Below, piece after piece: positions 1-12,102 of a stretch of DNA of 64,000 bases. The stretch lies in the NCBI GenBank assembly GCA_963920525.1, contig OY986437.1:56802830-56866829 (forward strand), read 5' to 3'. The stretch comes from Dichetophora obliterata. Lineage: Eukaryota > Arthropoda > Insecta > Diptera > Sciomyzidae. The position numbers and the translations under genes are program-made. Below the pieces are notes generated by a model that saw nothing but the letters and a program-made list of their open reading frames with translations, had not been told where the DNA came from and searched no databases. The number at the start of each line of letters is the position of its first letter. Within the stretch, counting starts at the first letter, position 1.

Positions 1-2260
1 GCATCTCCACAAAATTAATGAAAATTCCAACACTAGCTGCAGTACTTAGTTAGTATTGTATAAAACACCCAAAGCTGGCAACTCTATTTGCAGCTGGCAG
101 TGCACTTGACCCAGCACATGCATGTTAGTCATGCTCTGTGAGCTACACCTACGGGTCACAATTCCAAAAAATAACACAAATAAAATAACAAAAACAGTCT
201 AAAATAAACGAGAATTCGTTAATTTAGTGAAATACTTAATTTTGCCAGAGCGTGCAAAAAAGTTTTGGGAGTTGTGAAGGCGGGTCAGCAGCGTTGGAGC
301 TCAAGTGAAATTTTTGGAGCAAATAAAAGCAAAATGCGCTATTTCTGGTTTTTAAACACACACACACACACACGCTTACATATTCATATAAATATATAAA
401 CTCTCACCAATACTTGTGCGCCATTTTGACCTCGAATTCAGAGTAAATTGTCGAAATTGCGCCATCTGCGTGCGGACATGTTTTGTGGTCTTTTTTATTT
501 TTTTTTTTTAATTTTTCCCATTTATAGTGCATATATTCCTAGGCTGGTTCTGGTGACCGCCACCATGCTGAAAACTGATTTCTGTTGAATTTGCTGTGAT
601 TTATGTGCCATTTTTTTTGGGGCGGTCATGTATGTCTGTGTTGCTGTGTTTGGTTTGGTTACCTTTGGGAGTATATTTGTATAGGTTAGCAATGAGTGTC
701 TGTGTGCACAAACCTGATTTTGTTCAATCTGAATTTAAATAATTGTATTTAAATTTTGAATTGATGTCCTTTTTATGATAATAGTATGGCTGCGCTTTTG
801 ACAGTATTAAAATACACATTACTTGTGTACAGGGCCGCATTTAAGTTGTTGGTCAGTTGATGGTGTGGTTTTTTAAAAAAGCTTTTCAAATTTTAAAAAT
901 ACATATGAGACATTTATTTGGACAAACAGCCAAAAAAATAATAATATTGAAAATTGTAGAAATTATCACCTTCTATTTGATACCCATATAAGAATCTTAT
1001 GAATTGCACATATTAGCGTTGGAACTCAGTTGTTGTGAAAGTTGATACTCGGCCATTTCTCCACGTTCTTAATCTGCGGATTAGTTTTGCAAAACGGAGT
1101 ATTAAGCGCTAACACTCCGATTGGCTGTATACCAGTTTTTATACCACATTTGGCAATGTCTTAAATATCCTTTTGTCAAAACTCATTTGTAGTGACGCAT
1201 TCCTCGATGCATTTTTGGTAGTCGGTTCTATCTGATATTTTTTACAAAAAAAGAATTGCATTTAATAAATTAAGACACGAAAAAACCATGTTCAGATAAA
1301 ATTATATAACAGTTAATAGCAGTATGTCTATAAACGCCATAAAGCAAAAAAATCAAAAAGTGTTCCTTTTCCGGGTTACTTAATCGTTACTTAAAATGTC
1401 TTCGAACACGGAGAACATTTCGTTTGGAGAACAAACTGAAAGTATATGCAAAACTACAGATAAAAGATAATATTTTTATTAATAAATGTCAACTTCAAAT
1501 ATCAAGATGAGATCTCGTAAGTTGTGCAATAAAAAGTAATTATGATATATTAACAAAAAATAACATTTCAGGTCTAGTAATGATGCCAAACTTAGCTGAC
1601 GATATTGAGAGTGAAGCAAAGACTGTAGGAGCATCTTTATACGGCTTTTAATTTCTACCGCGGACTTATTTGACATTGCCACCAGTGATGATAATCCGCT
1701 GCGTATTGCAGCACATGGTTGCTACGGTGACCATAAATTAACATGACGAATCATTCAAGCAACAAGTTTTTAATTTTTTTTTTTTTTAATTGGCACTAAC
1801 AACAACTATTAATATTAACGAATGACATTAACAGCAGTTTCCTTTTAAATTAAATATATACCTCAGTAAAATAATTATATGTGCATCACTTCAAATGCAA
1901 TTCTAAGCAAACATAGCTTCATTTGTTTTTATATTATTTTTTATTGAAATAGTTTTAAGGAATTATATGTAAAACAAGATATATCTTATTTAAAAAACTT
2001 GTTGTTATTAAAAATATTATAATGTATTAAAAAAGTTCATAGAAAATATATATATATGTGCAAAACCTATTTTTATTGATTTTATGGAATAAAATATAAA
2101 TGTATATATATTTTTTTATATTTTTTTTATTATTTTAGTTAATGAACATAAGCTCTTACAGACTATGGAATATTAAATATGGTATAAAGATGAATATAAA
2201 ATATGCTACAATTAAATTTAAAATCAAATCATTATATTTACTATGAGATACAATTTATTT
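1..2260. other. AT-rich stretch without recognisable gene
   Basis: I see no supported gene here. There is a short CA microsatellite near 357-373, several poly-T runs (about 491-510 and 1770-1788) and many short ORFs on both strands with no recognisable motif. The base composition and lack of coding signal fit intron or intergenic DNA of a fly. The last ~200 bases may be the 3' untranslated end of the minus-strand LINE that follows, but I cannot place its boundary. Confidence 0.5.
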
Positions 2261-2264
2261 GAGA

Positions 2265-3908
2265 TTATTTTAATAATAACAATTTAGAGAATGTTTTAAG
2301 GATTCTTTAGAATCTGCAAAATCAATGTTGCAGTATAACATGCAATTATTAAACTCCAACATAGATCTAAACATTGGCGATTTAAAGGCATAGTTTAATC
2401 TACATGTTTCTAAATAAAATACGTCAAAGTGTCTTAATGTTCTCGACGGAACATTAAAATTTATTGATTTGAGCAAGTTAGGACAATCTACCGTTCCCCT
2501 TACAATATCAAAAACGAACATTAGAGATAAAATTATTCTTCTTCTCTGAAGAGTTTTTAATTTAATAAAACTACAACGATCATTATATGATGGCATTTCA
2601 ATTTGAGAATTAATGGCTCTAAAAACAAAACGAGTAGAAGCTTTTTGTACTCGTTCGAGGCGTAAGGTGTGAGACGCATAGAATGGATTCCAGATAAATG
2701 AAGCATATTCCAAATTTGATCGAACTATTGATGTATAAAGACACTTCAGGGTATAAGGGTCTTTAAAACTTGATCCATTACGTCGAACTAACGCAAGTAG
2801 CGAGTATTCTTTCAGTATAATATAATTCAAGTGACCTATAAATGTGAATCTCGAATCAAATATAACCCCGAGATCTTTAGTTTCACTTACGAATTTCAAC
2901 CAAGTATTACCTAAAAGGTACGATGTTTTTAAAGGAGACATTGACTTAGTGTAAGTAAAAAACACAAATTTTTCATGATTAAGAAGCAGGCCATTGTTTG
3001 TACACCAATCAAAAATAGCATTTAAGTTAGATTGTAGTAACACAGCATCTGACAATGACCTAATTTTGAGAAAAATTTTTAGATCATCCGCATATAGAAG
3101 ACATTGCGAATTCTTTACTTTTGATGTAATATCATTTATAAATATAATAAAAAGTAATGGACCCAGTATACTTTCTTGAGGAACACCAGAAGAAGCCACC
3201 AATGCTCTAGATAGTTCGTTTGCAATGCAAACATGATTTAACCTGTCACTCAAATATGACCCAAACCATCTTAATAAGTTAGAATGGAAACCTATTTTCG
3301 CTTATTTTTTTATTAAAATATCATGAGAAACTTTGTCAAAGACCTTTGTGAAATCAGTGTATATTGAGTCAACTTGATATCTCTTTTGAAAGGCAGAAAT
3401 ACAGTATTCCGTAAATAAAGTAAGGGTTGTTACCGTTGATCGACCAGGTACAAAACCATGTTGGAAAGGAGATATTAAGCATTTTACGGCAAAATAAACT
3501 TTTTCTTTAACTATTGCTTCGAACAGTTTCGATACAGATATTTATGATATCGGCCTATAATTTTCAATATTATTTTTATTCCCAGATTTATATATTGGAG
3601 AAATAAATGATACTTTCCAATCCGGAAAAAATAACCCTGTAGAAAGAGATTTGTTGAAAATTAGCTGGAGGGGTTTTGCTATGGATTTAACACAATTTTT
3701 TAAAAACAAACTTGATAAACCATCACAATCAGGCTTGGTTGTCATTTTAAGATTCGAAACACCCTTAACTACATACTCTTCAGAGATACACAAGGAACCC
3801 AAATCAATCAAAGGGCTTATATCTTTTGTAGTATCAGCTGAACAAATAACTGATGGTTCAAAATTTGACTCAAAAAAGTCAGCAAAAATTCTAATTTTAT
3901 ATTAGAAT
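2265..3908 (-). pseudogene. 5'-truncated non-LTR retrotransposon (LINE), reverse transcriptase relic
   Basis: The minus strand encodes most of a LINE reverse transcriptase in two blocks, 3811-3542 and 3253-2270. Visible RT motifs are a YRPIS block ending near 3542, a YTDFTKVFDKVSHDI block near 3320-3370, a SGVPQESILGPLLF block near 3190 and the catalytic YADDLKIF near 3080-3100. The second block keeps one frame, but at least one stop (near 3305) separates it from the palm motifs upstream, and the usual Gly of VPQGS is Glu. No endonuclease domain is present; homology stops near 3908, inside the 3' end of a Tc1-type transposase relic, so the copy is 5'-truncated and landed in that older element. 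The clade is uncertain (jockey- or CR1-like). Confidence 0.85.
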
Positions 3909-4567
3909 ATGTCTTCCTTTCTTATATATGACTTGGTTAAGCGTGAAAGACATGAAGTACATCAACGATCTGAGGATGGAGCCATCAATTTTCTGCCATA
4001 TATCTTAAATAACTGTTTTTGTCGACTCGAACTGGCGCCCGTTTTTATAAACTTTGGCCGAAAGAATGCCCCACAGATTTTTGATAGGATTCAAGTCATG
4101 ACTAACAGCAGGTCACTACAGTACGGGTATATTTCAGATGTATTGAAAGTCATTTGTGGTTCGGGAAGGATTTGTTGGTGCATTTTCCTGCTGAAAAGTC
4201 CAGTTATCCTGGTATATATAGCATGTGAACTCAATAAACACATAATCTAATAACTCAATTTACAAATTCTTTCTCACAAAATTTGTATTTTTCGGCATAT
4301 GCTAGACTGACCGCAATGTGCCATGGTAGAAGCTTTCTGCACAGCAAGACGTTGGATTCGTCTTTTGTACCATTGGTGAATCACGGATTTTCTTTCACTA
4401 CTCTTGATTATAGCATAGATGCCAGGGTATTTCAAAAAATTTGTTATGGTGTTTCGATGACAATTTGTCCTAGCAGCTATAGCACCTACTTTTATACCGG
4501 CTTTATTTAAGCCTTTTATATTTTAACGATTTTCTTCAGATAAAGTGGTACCACTTGGCATTTTTAT
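3890..4567 (-). pseudogene. Tc1-type transposase relic
   Basis: Read on the minus strand, the region begins near 4563 with a MPSGTTLSEENR start followed by helix-turn-helix-like sequence (INKAGIKVGAIAARTNCHRN type), typical of Tc1 transposases. It then jumps to the C-terminal half: a QQENAP motif near 4190 (normally QQDNAP), a HDLNPIKNLWGILSAKVY block near 4040-4110 (normally PDLNPIENLW) and a C-terminal LNQVIYKKG tail near 3905-3935. The middle, including the first catalytic Asp, is missing, and there are stops and frameshifts. The second Asp is replaced by Glu. This is a dead Tc1/mariner-superfamily element, interrupted at its 3' end by the LINE at 2265-3908. Confidence 0.8.
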
Positions 4568-4660
4568 TTGAAAAATAAAATAACTCTAAAATATGCCCAT
4601 ATTTTGTTCCAAAAATGTATTACCGCTATAATTATGGGCTGTCTTACTAAGGCTTGAAAT

Positions 4661-4673
4661 AAAATTTACGTGT
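4661..4673 (+). repeat. Left 13-bp target-site duplication of the jockey-like LINE
   Basis: The sequence aaaatttacgtgt occurs here and again at 9546-9558, directly flanking the LINE at 4674-9545. This is the expected mark of target-primed insertion of a full-length LINE. Confidence 0.85.
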
Positions 4674-4944
4674 CAGTTCTTCGTGCACTCTTGTCGCGAG
4701 CAAACGTGCAGTGCTCTAGCAGCGATAGTTACACATTTTTCTCTTTTGTAAAATGGGTGTTATATCGAAATCAGAACTAAATCAATAAATACAAAAACAA
4801 AATATCAACAAAACCACAATTTCTAAACGTGGTGTTCAATTTTATAGTGGAGATGCGATGCCTCCAGCAAAAATACCTAAATAAAAAAGTAGGAGGAACT
4901 ACTGGACGCCGCTCCAGGCTCTTCAGAGCACGGACTCACCACAT

Positions 4945-5743
4945 ATGGATGATGAGATCCAAGAAGCAGTGAAGAAAACTCCACCTAATATTCCACCGAT
5001 AAAGGTTTTAATAAATGATCTCAAAACCATCCACAAACTTTGTGAAGATGCAAAAGTAACAAACTATTTAATTAAAAAAATGTCCATTGGAATAAAAATA
5101 ACAACTGAGTCAAAGCAAGACTATGACAAGATAATATTACATCTTCAAGCAAACAATGCTACAATTTTTTTCGCATGACAACAAAAGTGATCGCATGTTT
5201 AAGGCAGTAATTTTTGGCCTTGAAAATGTTTCTGAAAAAACAGTTAAAGCTGAGCTGATATCGCTTGGTTATAAATGCACTGAAGTCAAGCTGATAAAGA
5301 AACAATATGAGCACTATTTGGACTCTCTCTACATTGTTTATTTCGAAAATGGAACAGTTAAACTTTCTGAATTGCGCTCAAAAGTCAAAGCATTATTTCG
5401 TACTCTTATTACTTGGGAGTACCAAAAAAGGAACAAAAACCAACCTGTGCAGTGCCGTAATTGCCAAATGTCTGGTCATGGTGAGCGAAAGTGTTACGTC
5501 ACAACAAACTGTGCTTTCTGTGCTGGCAAGCATAAAACGTCAGAATGCCCTGACAAAAATAAAGTTCGCTGTGCAAACTGCACTGGCAACCATACTTCGT
5601 CGGATGTCACCTGTCCAAACAGAGCTGTTTATCTGTCATTAAGAGACAAGCGAAACAAAAGACCTGCAAGAAACATTCCAAATACAACAAAGCGAAAGTA
5701 CTTGCACAACAATTTGAATTTCCCGTCGCTTTATCATCATTAA
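4945..5743 (+). pseudogene. LINE ORF1: gag-like protein with CCHC zinc knuckles (frameshifted)
   Basis: ORF1 runs in two frames, 4945-5178 and 5156-5743, joined across a T7 run near 5165-5171 where one base appears lost. The central part (about 5190-5290) resembles the PRE_C2HC associated domain of jockey ORF1 proteins. The C-terminal part has three zinc knuckles: CRNCQMSGHGERKC, CAFCAGKHKTSEC and CANCTGNHTSSDVTC. In this family ORF1 is a nucleic-acid chaperone that coats the element RNA. ORF2 begins about 210 bases downstream. Confidence 0.85.
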
Positions 5744-5952
5744 AAGTCTACACCACAATTATAACCAGTTAGGACTGCAAACACTTATTCTGAGGTACTG
5801 ACTAGCTCCGGTAATAGTCTATTTAGTCAAGATGAAATAATGAACTTAACTTTTGATTTAGTGTCAGGACTTAGTACTTGTCAAACAAAAAGTGATCAAT
5901 TTAAGGTTATTACTGAATTAGCAGTTAAATTTTTGTATAATAATATTAAGTA

Positions 5953-6850
5953 ATGAACGTTCAACAGTTGAAGGTTATATTTTGGAACTGCAGAAGCGTG
6001 TGTAATAACTCCATTGAATTGTTCACATTCCTGTTAGCACATAAAGTTGATATTTGTATGTTGTCTGAGACATGGTTTAAAAGTTCTATAAAGTTCTCTC
6101 ATCCGAACTATACCTTTATACGAAATGATCGCCTAGATAGGACTGGAGGAGGCGTTGCGATACTAATTAAGAAAGGAATACCTTTCGTATCAATTCCTAC
6201 CGTTAAAACAAAGCTCATAGAAAATGTTGGCGTACAAGTCAACCTTTTTGAAAATTTCACAGTTAAACTTATTAGTGTATACTTCCCTGGACAACAAAAT
6301 TCCTACTCTAACCGACAATTGTTTGAACAGACTTGAGAAAATTGTTAGGTAATATTGATATATATATTATTTGTGGCGACCTAAATTTAAGACACCGTGA
6401 CTGGGGTTGCATACGTGCCAACAGTTGGGGTAATGTTCTTGCAAACCTGACTACGCGTCTCCCTTTCACAGTGTAATACCCTACGAGTCCAACTTATATA
6501 CCCAACTCTAAGGCGGCTCCTTCTACACTCGACTTGGTACTTACGAACATATGCCAATTTATATCACAACCTATGGTACTGAATGAACTTCCGTCAGACC
6601 ACCTTCCAGTCAGTTTCAACCTTCATTGTACAGTAAATGTCAGTGAAAACCTTACATATAATTATAGCAAGGCAAATTGGAGATTGTTCAAATCCTATCC
6701 AAACGAGAATTTTAATAACTCTCCTATGAATTTAGATGATATCTCTAGTACAGCTCAAGTTGATAGTCACATTAAATTTTTATTTATTAAAATTCAAGCT
6801 GCAGTTCAACCTCTGTACCAAAGGAACAACCAAACAATAGTTACCTAAGG
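5953..6850 (+). pseudogene. LINE ORF2 N-terminus: APE-type endonuclease (frameshifted)
   Basis: ORF2 starts at ATG 5953. The first block shows endonuclease motifs in order: VIFWNCRSV (catalytic Asn), ICMLSETWF (catalytic Glu) and RLDRTGGGVAIL. A frameshift near 6330 moves the reading to ICGDLNLRHRDWGC near 6370, which holds the GDxN catalytic pair. A further break near 6470 precedes the SDHLPV motif with its catalytic His near 6598. These residues nick target DNA in apurinic-endonuclease-like LINE proteins. At least two frameshifts make it inactive here. Confidence 0.85.
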
Positions 6851-6865
6851 CTCCCTTTTGACATA

Positions 6866-7244
6866 ATGGATCTTATCCGTATCAGAAATCACTTTCGACG
6901 TAATTGGGGCAGATATCATATCCAAGTTGATTATTATTCAATGTGTTCTTATTCTTCTATAATTCGTAAAAGAGTTTTTGATTTGAGAAATATTCAATGG
7001 AAAAGTAAGCTATCTTCACTGGGTAAAGGATCGAAGCCTTTTTGGAACATTTACAAAATCTGCAAAAAAAAAGTAAATTGTATTCCTCCCCTCATCCTAG
7101 GGAATGATATTATTACTTCCAGTAAAGATAAAGCAAATGCCCTTGCTCAAAAATTTTTTGAAAACCATAACATATCTGCTAACTTGGGTACTGACTCTTT
7201 AACACGATTTGTAAATGAAACTGTTATCGACTATGAATCCATAC
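6866..7244 (+). pseudogene. LINE ORF2 linker between endonuclease and RT
   Basis: This 128-codon block carries the poorly conserved spacer between the endonuclease and the reverse transcriptase, including a WNIYKICKKKVNCIPPL stretch and an ALAQKFFENHN motif that jockey-type ORF2 proteins have just before the RT. It ends in a DYESI segment that continues after the nested insertion as HESIQQV at 7921. A stop near 6848 separates it from the endonuclease. Confidence 0.75.
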
Positions 7245-7920
7245 CCGGCTAAGTCACCAACTTAGCATTACCATAATCTGGGTTCCCGGCCATAGGAACA
7301 TTTATGGTAATGAAAAGGCGGATGAATTGGCCAGGCGGGGTTCTTCCCTTGACGTTTCCAGAGCGGAACCAGTCGAAGTTCCACTGAACACAGTCAAGGG
7401 AGGAATTCGTTCTTACTACTTAACCTTAGCCGGTCGTAGATGGAGAGAACTACCAACCTGCAGCACATCAAGAAAAATATGGCCCCTCTACAATATTGGC
7501 AGAACTCAACAGTTGCTATCAAAGCCCCGGAGCGACATAGCCAGATTAACGGCTATTATTACGGGTCACTGGTGCATCGGAGTTCATGCCGAGAGAATCG
7601 GACTACCTTTCAACACCCACTGTCGCAGCTGCGATGACCCAAATGAAAAAGAAACACTAACACACTTTCTGTGCACCTGCCCGGCCCTGGCCAGGTCCAG
7701 ACTAGCAACGCTTGGCAGGCCCTTCCTCAGCAACCTAGAGGAACTCTCAACAACAAAAATCAACAATCTCTTAACGTTCATCAATCGCACCGGATCGTTA
7801 TAACCTAGCAGTGCGCTGCCCAGCCAACCAACAGAAACACGAGGTTATGGTATCAAAACGGCTCACTAGAGCTACTTGGATCCTGCTTGCATGTAGAGTC
7901 ACCATCTAAACCAACCAACC
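7245..7920 (+). mobile_element. Nested 5'-truncated LINE fragment with RNase H end
   Basis: A 676-base insertion sits between two copies of atgaatccatac (7233-7244 and 7921-7932). Its 3' end is a short ccaaccaacc repeat tail, like the CCTAACC-type tails of LOA and I-type LINEs. It interrupts ORF2 of the host LINE in frame terms: the codons for ESI lie in the duplicated target on both sides. It is therefore younger than the jockey-like element around it. Confidence 0.88.
7251..7803 (+). pseudogene. C-terminal RNase H plus zinc-finger tail of a LOA/I-type LINE ORF2
   Basis: The open frame carries the end of an RNase H domain, with IIWVPGHRNIYGNEKADELA (the conserved His and the final catalytic Asp in context), followed by about 130 residues of the usual connector and a cysteine-histidine motif (CRSCDDPNEKETLTHFLCTC) near 7624-7683. 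The frame closes at 7801-7803. RNase H plus a C-terminal CCHC motif is typical of the I/LOA/R1 group and is absent from the jockey element around it. The piece is 5'-truncated but otherwise undamaged. Codon use is more GC-rich than in the flanking LINE, which supports a different and younger origin. Confidence 0.85.
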
Positions 7921-9301
7921 ATGAATCCATACAGCAAGTTACTGATCCAGTATATACCACACCTGCAAATGTTAAAATGCTATTGAAGGAGCTGAAGAAC
8001 AAAAAATCCCCTGGTATTGATGGTATTCAGAATATTATCCTTAAAAAATTGCCAATTCAAGCGATAAATTTTGTCACGCTTGTCGTAAATGCTTGCCTAA
8101 AATTGCAATATTTTCCAGACTGCTGGAAGCGTGCAAACGTTGTCCCTATCGCCAAGCCTGGCATACCCCCAAATCAGGTGAGCAGCTACAGGCCTATTAG
8201 TCTTCTCTGTAGCCTAAGCAAATTATTAGAAAAAGTAATAAAAGATTTACTATGGAAACATATCGACGAAAAACAGATAGTTCTTAAGGAGCAATTTGCT
8301 TTTAGGAAAGGCCACTGTACTACGTACCAAGTAAAAAGGATACATAAGCATGTTACTGATAATTTCAAAAATAAAAGTCCACTGCCCTGGTTTTGTTGGA
8401 TATTGAAAAGGCTTTCGATTCTGTATGGCATAAGGGACTAGTGTATAAGCTTATTAAATTCATATTCCCTCAATATCTAGTTAATATTATAAAAAGTTTC
8501 ATTTCAAATCGTTACTTTCGTGTATCTGTTCAAGGAGAACATTCAGAATATATCGAAATACCAGCTGGAGTTCCACAGGGTTCCGTCCTTGGCCCTCTGC
8601 TCTATATTATCTACTGATCAGACATGCCAAAGCCCAATAACTGCGAAGTTGCAGCTTTCGCAGATGACATAGGTCTCTACACTGCCAATGAACTGGGTGA
8701 GGATTGCAGAAAATTTTTAGAGCTCGCTCTTCGTGACGTAATGTGCTATTTCCAACTTTGGAAAATTAAAATAAATGTAGACAAGACTCAAGCAATCTTT
8801 TTCTCGAGAAAAAGGCTGTCTTGTTTCTTCTCCAGCTCTACGTTAAGCATAGGAGGAGTTGATATACCCTGGTCCAGCAATGTCAAATATCTTGGTGTTC
8901 ATCTTGATTCTAAACTCACTTTTAAAATACACATAACAAATATAATTAACAAAGTTGATATCGCTATAAAAATGCTTTACCCACTTATTAACAGAAATTC
9001 TGTTTTAGACCATAATAACAAATTGCTCATTGCGAAAACTATACTTCAATCCATCATTCTGTACGCCTCGCCTGTATGGGGATCTTGTGCGAAAACCCAT
9101 ATAAATAAGTTGCAAATCAAGCAAAATAAACTCTTGAAAATGATGCTAAACCTCCCCTTTGATTACTCCACTAAAAAACTACATGATGAAAATAAAATTT
9201 CTCTCATAATAAACTTGATAAGTGTAAGAGCCTCTAAATTTAATATCAATTGCAGCATTTCTGACAACTCTATGATATCAAGTTTATGTGCAAACGACTA
9301 G
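7921..9301 (+). pseudogene. LINE ORF2: reverse transcriptase domain (frameshift and one stop)
   Basis: The RT resumes right after the nested insertion. Motifs in order are KKSPGIDGIQNIIL near 8000, SSYRPISLLCSLSKLLEK near 8180, LLDIEKAFDSVWHKGL near 8395, AGVPQGSVLGPLLY near 8560, and the catalytic AFADD near 8650-8670, followed by KTQAIFFSRK and VKYLGVHLDSKL. The FDSVWHKGL and PQGSVLGPLLY motifs are typical of the jockey clade. A frameshift near 8390 and an in-frame TGA at 8615-8617 break it; the thumb region to 9301 is open. The frame ends at 9301, about 240 bases before the LINE 3' end. Confidence 0.9.
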
Positions 9302-9545
9302 GTTAAGTAAAATACATTTTTAGTTGTATTAAGTTTTATGTTAAATTTAAAAATTGAATTAATCGAAGGTTTTCTATAGCTTTTCCTCCGCAGTTCCTAT
9401 AATATTACACAAACGATCTCAAATAAAAAAAATACTGTTTTATAGAAGTAAGGATAGCCAAATCTCTGTATAAACTGTACTCAATTAAATGTGAATGTAA
9501 AAAATAATGTTTTGCTATTAAATAAATGAATTGAATTGAATTGAA

Positions 9546-9558
9546 AAAATTTACGTGT
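9546..9558 (+). repeat. Right 13-bp target-site duplication of the jockey-like LINE
   Basis: Second copy of aaaatttacgtgt, matching 4661-4673 exactly. It follows the ttgaa-type tail of the LINE. Confidence 0.85.
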
Positions 9559-9911
9559 ACTTTTACTTAACTTTATGGTATTTAATTGTTAAATTAAAAA
9601 ACTATTGTATAAAAATAATCCACTAAATTACCAAATCTACGAAACTGCGAAAATGCTTCGCTTCTCTCGTGTGTCCAATGAGGCATCCGTTTTTTTATGT
9701 TTATTTTTGACGTTTTATGCTTGTATATGTATTACTTTATTTGACCTTAAGTTTCACATGTATATGAATTTTTTCATGCATTAAAAAAAAATTGTAGCAT
9801 GGTGTAATAATAAATCAAATGAAACTAAGTAAGGCCGTATGTGCATTAGTGGGCATATATTATTTTTTTTTTTGGAACAAATATTTTTTTGTAATATACG
9901 TCATTCTTGAT

Positions 9912-9990
9912 AACCTCGGCAGTGCGGTGATAGCACGCTAGGTCGACACCTAGGGTTCCCTGGTTCAAATTTTGGCCAGGCCCTTTATTA
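9912..9990 (+). repeat. tRNA-like sequence, probable SINE head or tRNA pseudogene
   Basis: An A-box-like stretch (gcagtgcggtgatagcacgc) is followed about 40 bases later by a B-box-like ggttcaaat at 9962-9970. The anticodon stem forms ctagg/cctag but its loop has six bases, and the T-arm does not close properly, so a working tRNA is unlikely. A degenerate tRNA-derived SINE is the best reading. Confidence 0.5.
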
Positions 9991-10608
9991 TCGGCCTTTT
10001 GTTGTTAATTTTATAACTGTAGTATGTCTTGGCCATATACAAATTAAACAATAGTTAAAATTATGATTATTTTCTATGATTCAAATACAAATTCTTAATG
10101 TTTGATAGTTTAAATCATACTTGATTTTAAATACAAATTCTAATTGTTTGATAGTTTAAAATCGTTTATTCAGCTTTAGGTCAAGGTTAGAACAATTAAT
10201 TGCTCTAACGAACCTTTCCAAAGAAACAACAACAACGTTTTCAATATGAAAAGGAAAACATCAGTAGCCGATTTTATTGCATTTTGGCCCTGCTTAACGT
10301 TGAACAAATACAAGTTTTGAACTCAAATTGTTCATTTTTTATTAATTAAAAATTTACTTAAGGATTCATGTTTTTAATTCAAAGTCTTTAATAAAAAATT
10401 AACTAAAATTAGAGAACCATTAGAATTTCTTTCGTTTCTTTTGTAAAATTTTAAATTTAGGTTTAAGGGGCTCAAATCCTAAAAAAATTTTCTTTTGTAG
10501 TATAGCTAATAGCTGCGTTTTTTCCAACATCCAAATCTGGATTTGGATTTTGATTTGCTGTTCATGAAAAGTATTTTGTTATGCAACAATATTTTTAATT
10601 TTTTCTTA
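9991..10608. other. AT-rich stretch, no gene seen
   Basis: No coding signal. A short direct repeat, atacaaattctta.tgtttgatagttta, occurs near 10085-10115 and again near 10130-10160. Confidence 0.4.
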
Positions 10609-10820
10609 CAGGAGTCAAAATGTCCCTAAAAGTGACTTTTCTTCACTCTCACTCGGACTTCTTTCCACCAAACCTTGGACATATAAGTGATGAACATAAT
10701 GAAAGATTTCATCAACAAATAAAAAATAATGAAAAAATATGCCAAGGATATTGGGATGCAGCAATGATGGGGGACTACAACTGGTTTCTTATAAGAGAGT
10801 TTCAGAAGGATGACAACTAG
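10609..10820 (+). pseudogene. C-terminal fragment of a multicopy arthropod protein family (GERFHQD-type)
   Basis: A 66-codon frame encodes FLHSHSDFFPPNLG, SDEHNERFHQQI and YWDAAMMGDYNWFLIRE. From memory, the order FLHSHLDFFPENLG / SDEHGERFHQDI / ADYCWTLIR marks the C-terminal end of an uncharacterised protein present in many copies in arthropod genomes. A pyrimidine run with an AG (tttttcttacag, ending at 10611) sits just upstream, so this looks like the last exon of such a gene. It ends with TAG at 10818. The conserved His-x-His plus a later Glu resembles the end of a DDE-type transposase core; that reading is inference. The preceding parts of the family are found on the other strand at 21230-22828. 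Confidence 0.6.
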
Positions 10821-12102
10821 GAAAATAGCAAAACTCTAAGCCATTTTTAAAAATAAAGATAATAAAATGCCATTTTGTATTGTTTAGAGGTTTAAAACAA
10901 ATATTTTATTAATTTATAAATTTTTTTATTTTTTAATAAAGCAGATAATATTAAAAATTTGAAAAAAATTAAAAATGGGTGATCTATTAATGTCTGTAAC
11001 TTTTTCACTAGTCCATAGATTTTGTTTATTTTTAGCTTAAAAGTTTTGAAAAAGTTTGTGCTGTACAAAAAAAAAATAAAAATGTTGTGGTCAAATTGTT
11101 TGCTTTTCAGGTGTTTTAATGAGTTTACGAGCAAAGATTTCCACGAAAAAAAATTTTTTAAATATTAATTCATATCTTCTGCATATAATTATTCTTCAGA
11201 TGAGGTCCTTTGAGGTATGAAAAAGTTATTGCGAATTTAATTGTCTTTTATAGCAATGTAATTTTGATCAAATCCATCTGTCCAAACAGAATTTATTACG
11301 AATAATGACAAGTCACCATTTTCGGAAAAAGAAAACAAATTCTTTGGTCGATATCTCAGAAATCTATCCATAGATAATTTTTTTTTATTTAAGATCTAGG
11401 GACCATACCGTACATGAATTTTATAAAGAAGTCTTGGTCACAGCGATTTTTCTGGATTTTGTAAACTAGTGTTATTAGTACAGTTATATTTACACACAAA
11501 TATTTTTGAGTGTATAATCAAATATGAGTAGAAAAGAGAAAAATTTTCAATTTAGCAGTTCTTGAGTTAACTGGAAGCCACAAAGATACTCAATATTTTT
11601 AAGTTCCATTTTGTTTATAATAGTTAAGAGTATTTCTTTATAGATAAACGCATTAGACAAACCTTGGCAAAAATGGACGTTTTGTGCAATTTTTCAAGGA
11701 ACATTTTTTCATATAAATTTTCAACCCTCTTCGACTTCTTTTAAGGGTACCTTTAACTTACTTTTACTTTTGAGGGTGAGGTAAGTTTAACATAATTCAA
11801 TGAATTGCTTAATTTAGAGTTAACTCTTAACTTATATTCAATTTTACTCAGCTATAAACCTAAACTGTGTAATGCACAGAGATTCCTTAATTTATACTTT
11901 CTTTCTTTTCTTCCAGAATTTACTCTCTTCCCACCAACTTTTCATATTCGCTTCATTATGCAAAAGCAATTTTGGCGTCACAGTTACCCACCAGGAAATG
12001 TGAGCATTCCCGGATATTACCAGGAAACATTCCATGGAATGTAGGAAGCATTCCCCTTTATTGCACACTCCATTGCTTTTTTAACATAGCATGTCATTAG
12101 AG
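10821..12102. other. AT-rich stretch without recognisable gene
   Basis: No supported gene. ORFs here are short and low-complexity. The last 120 bases (about 11985-12102) contain degenerate versions of the ggaaacattcc motif that becomes a regular 36-bp repeat just downstream. Confidence 0.4.

Larger units (their letters stand above)
4674..9545 (+). mobile_element. Full-length jockey-like LINE with a nested LINE insertion
   Basis: The element starts with cagttcttcgtgcactcttg, a 5' end of the kind seen in jockey-clade elements with internal promoters. It encodes ORF1 (gag-like, zinc knuckles) and ORF2 (endonuclease, reverse transcriptase), and ends in a short ttgaa-repeat tail near 9525-9545. 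A 13-bp direct repeat flanks it. After subtracting the nested insertion at 7245-7920 and its duplicated target, the native length is about 4.2 kb, normal for this clade. Both ORFs carry frameshifts and stops, so this copy is dead although structurally complete. Confidence 0.9.

Noticed and set aside
9912..9990. Functional tRNA gene
   Set aside because: The anticodon loop has six bases and the T-arm does not close; a SINE head or pseudogene is more likely.
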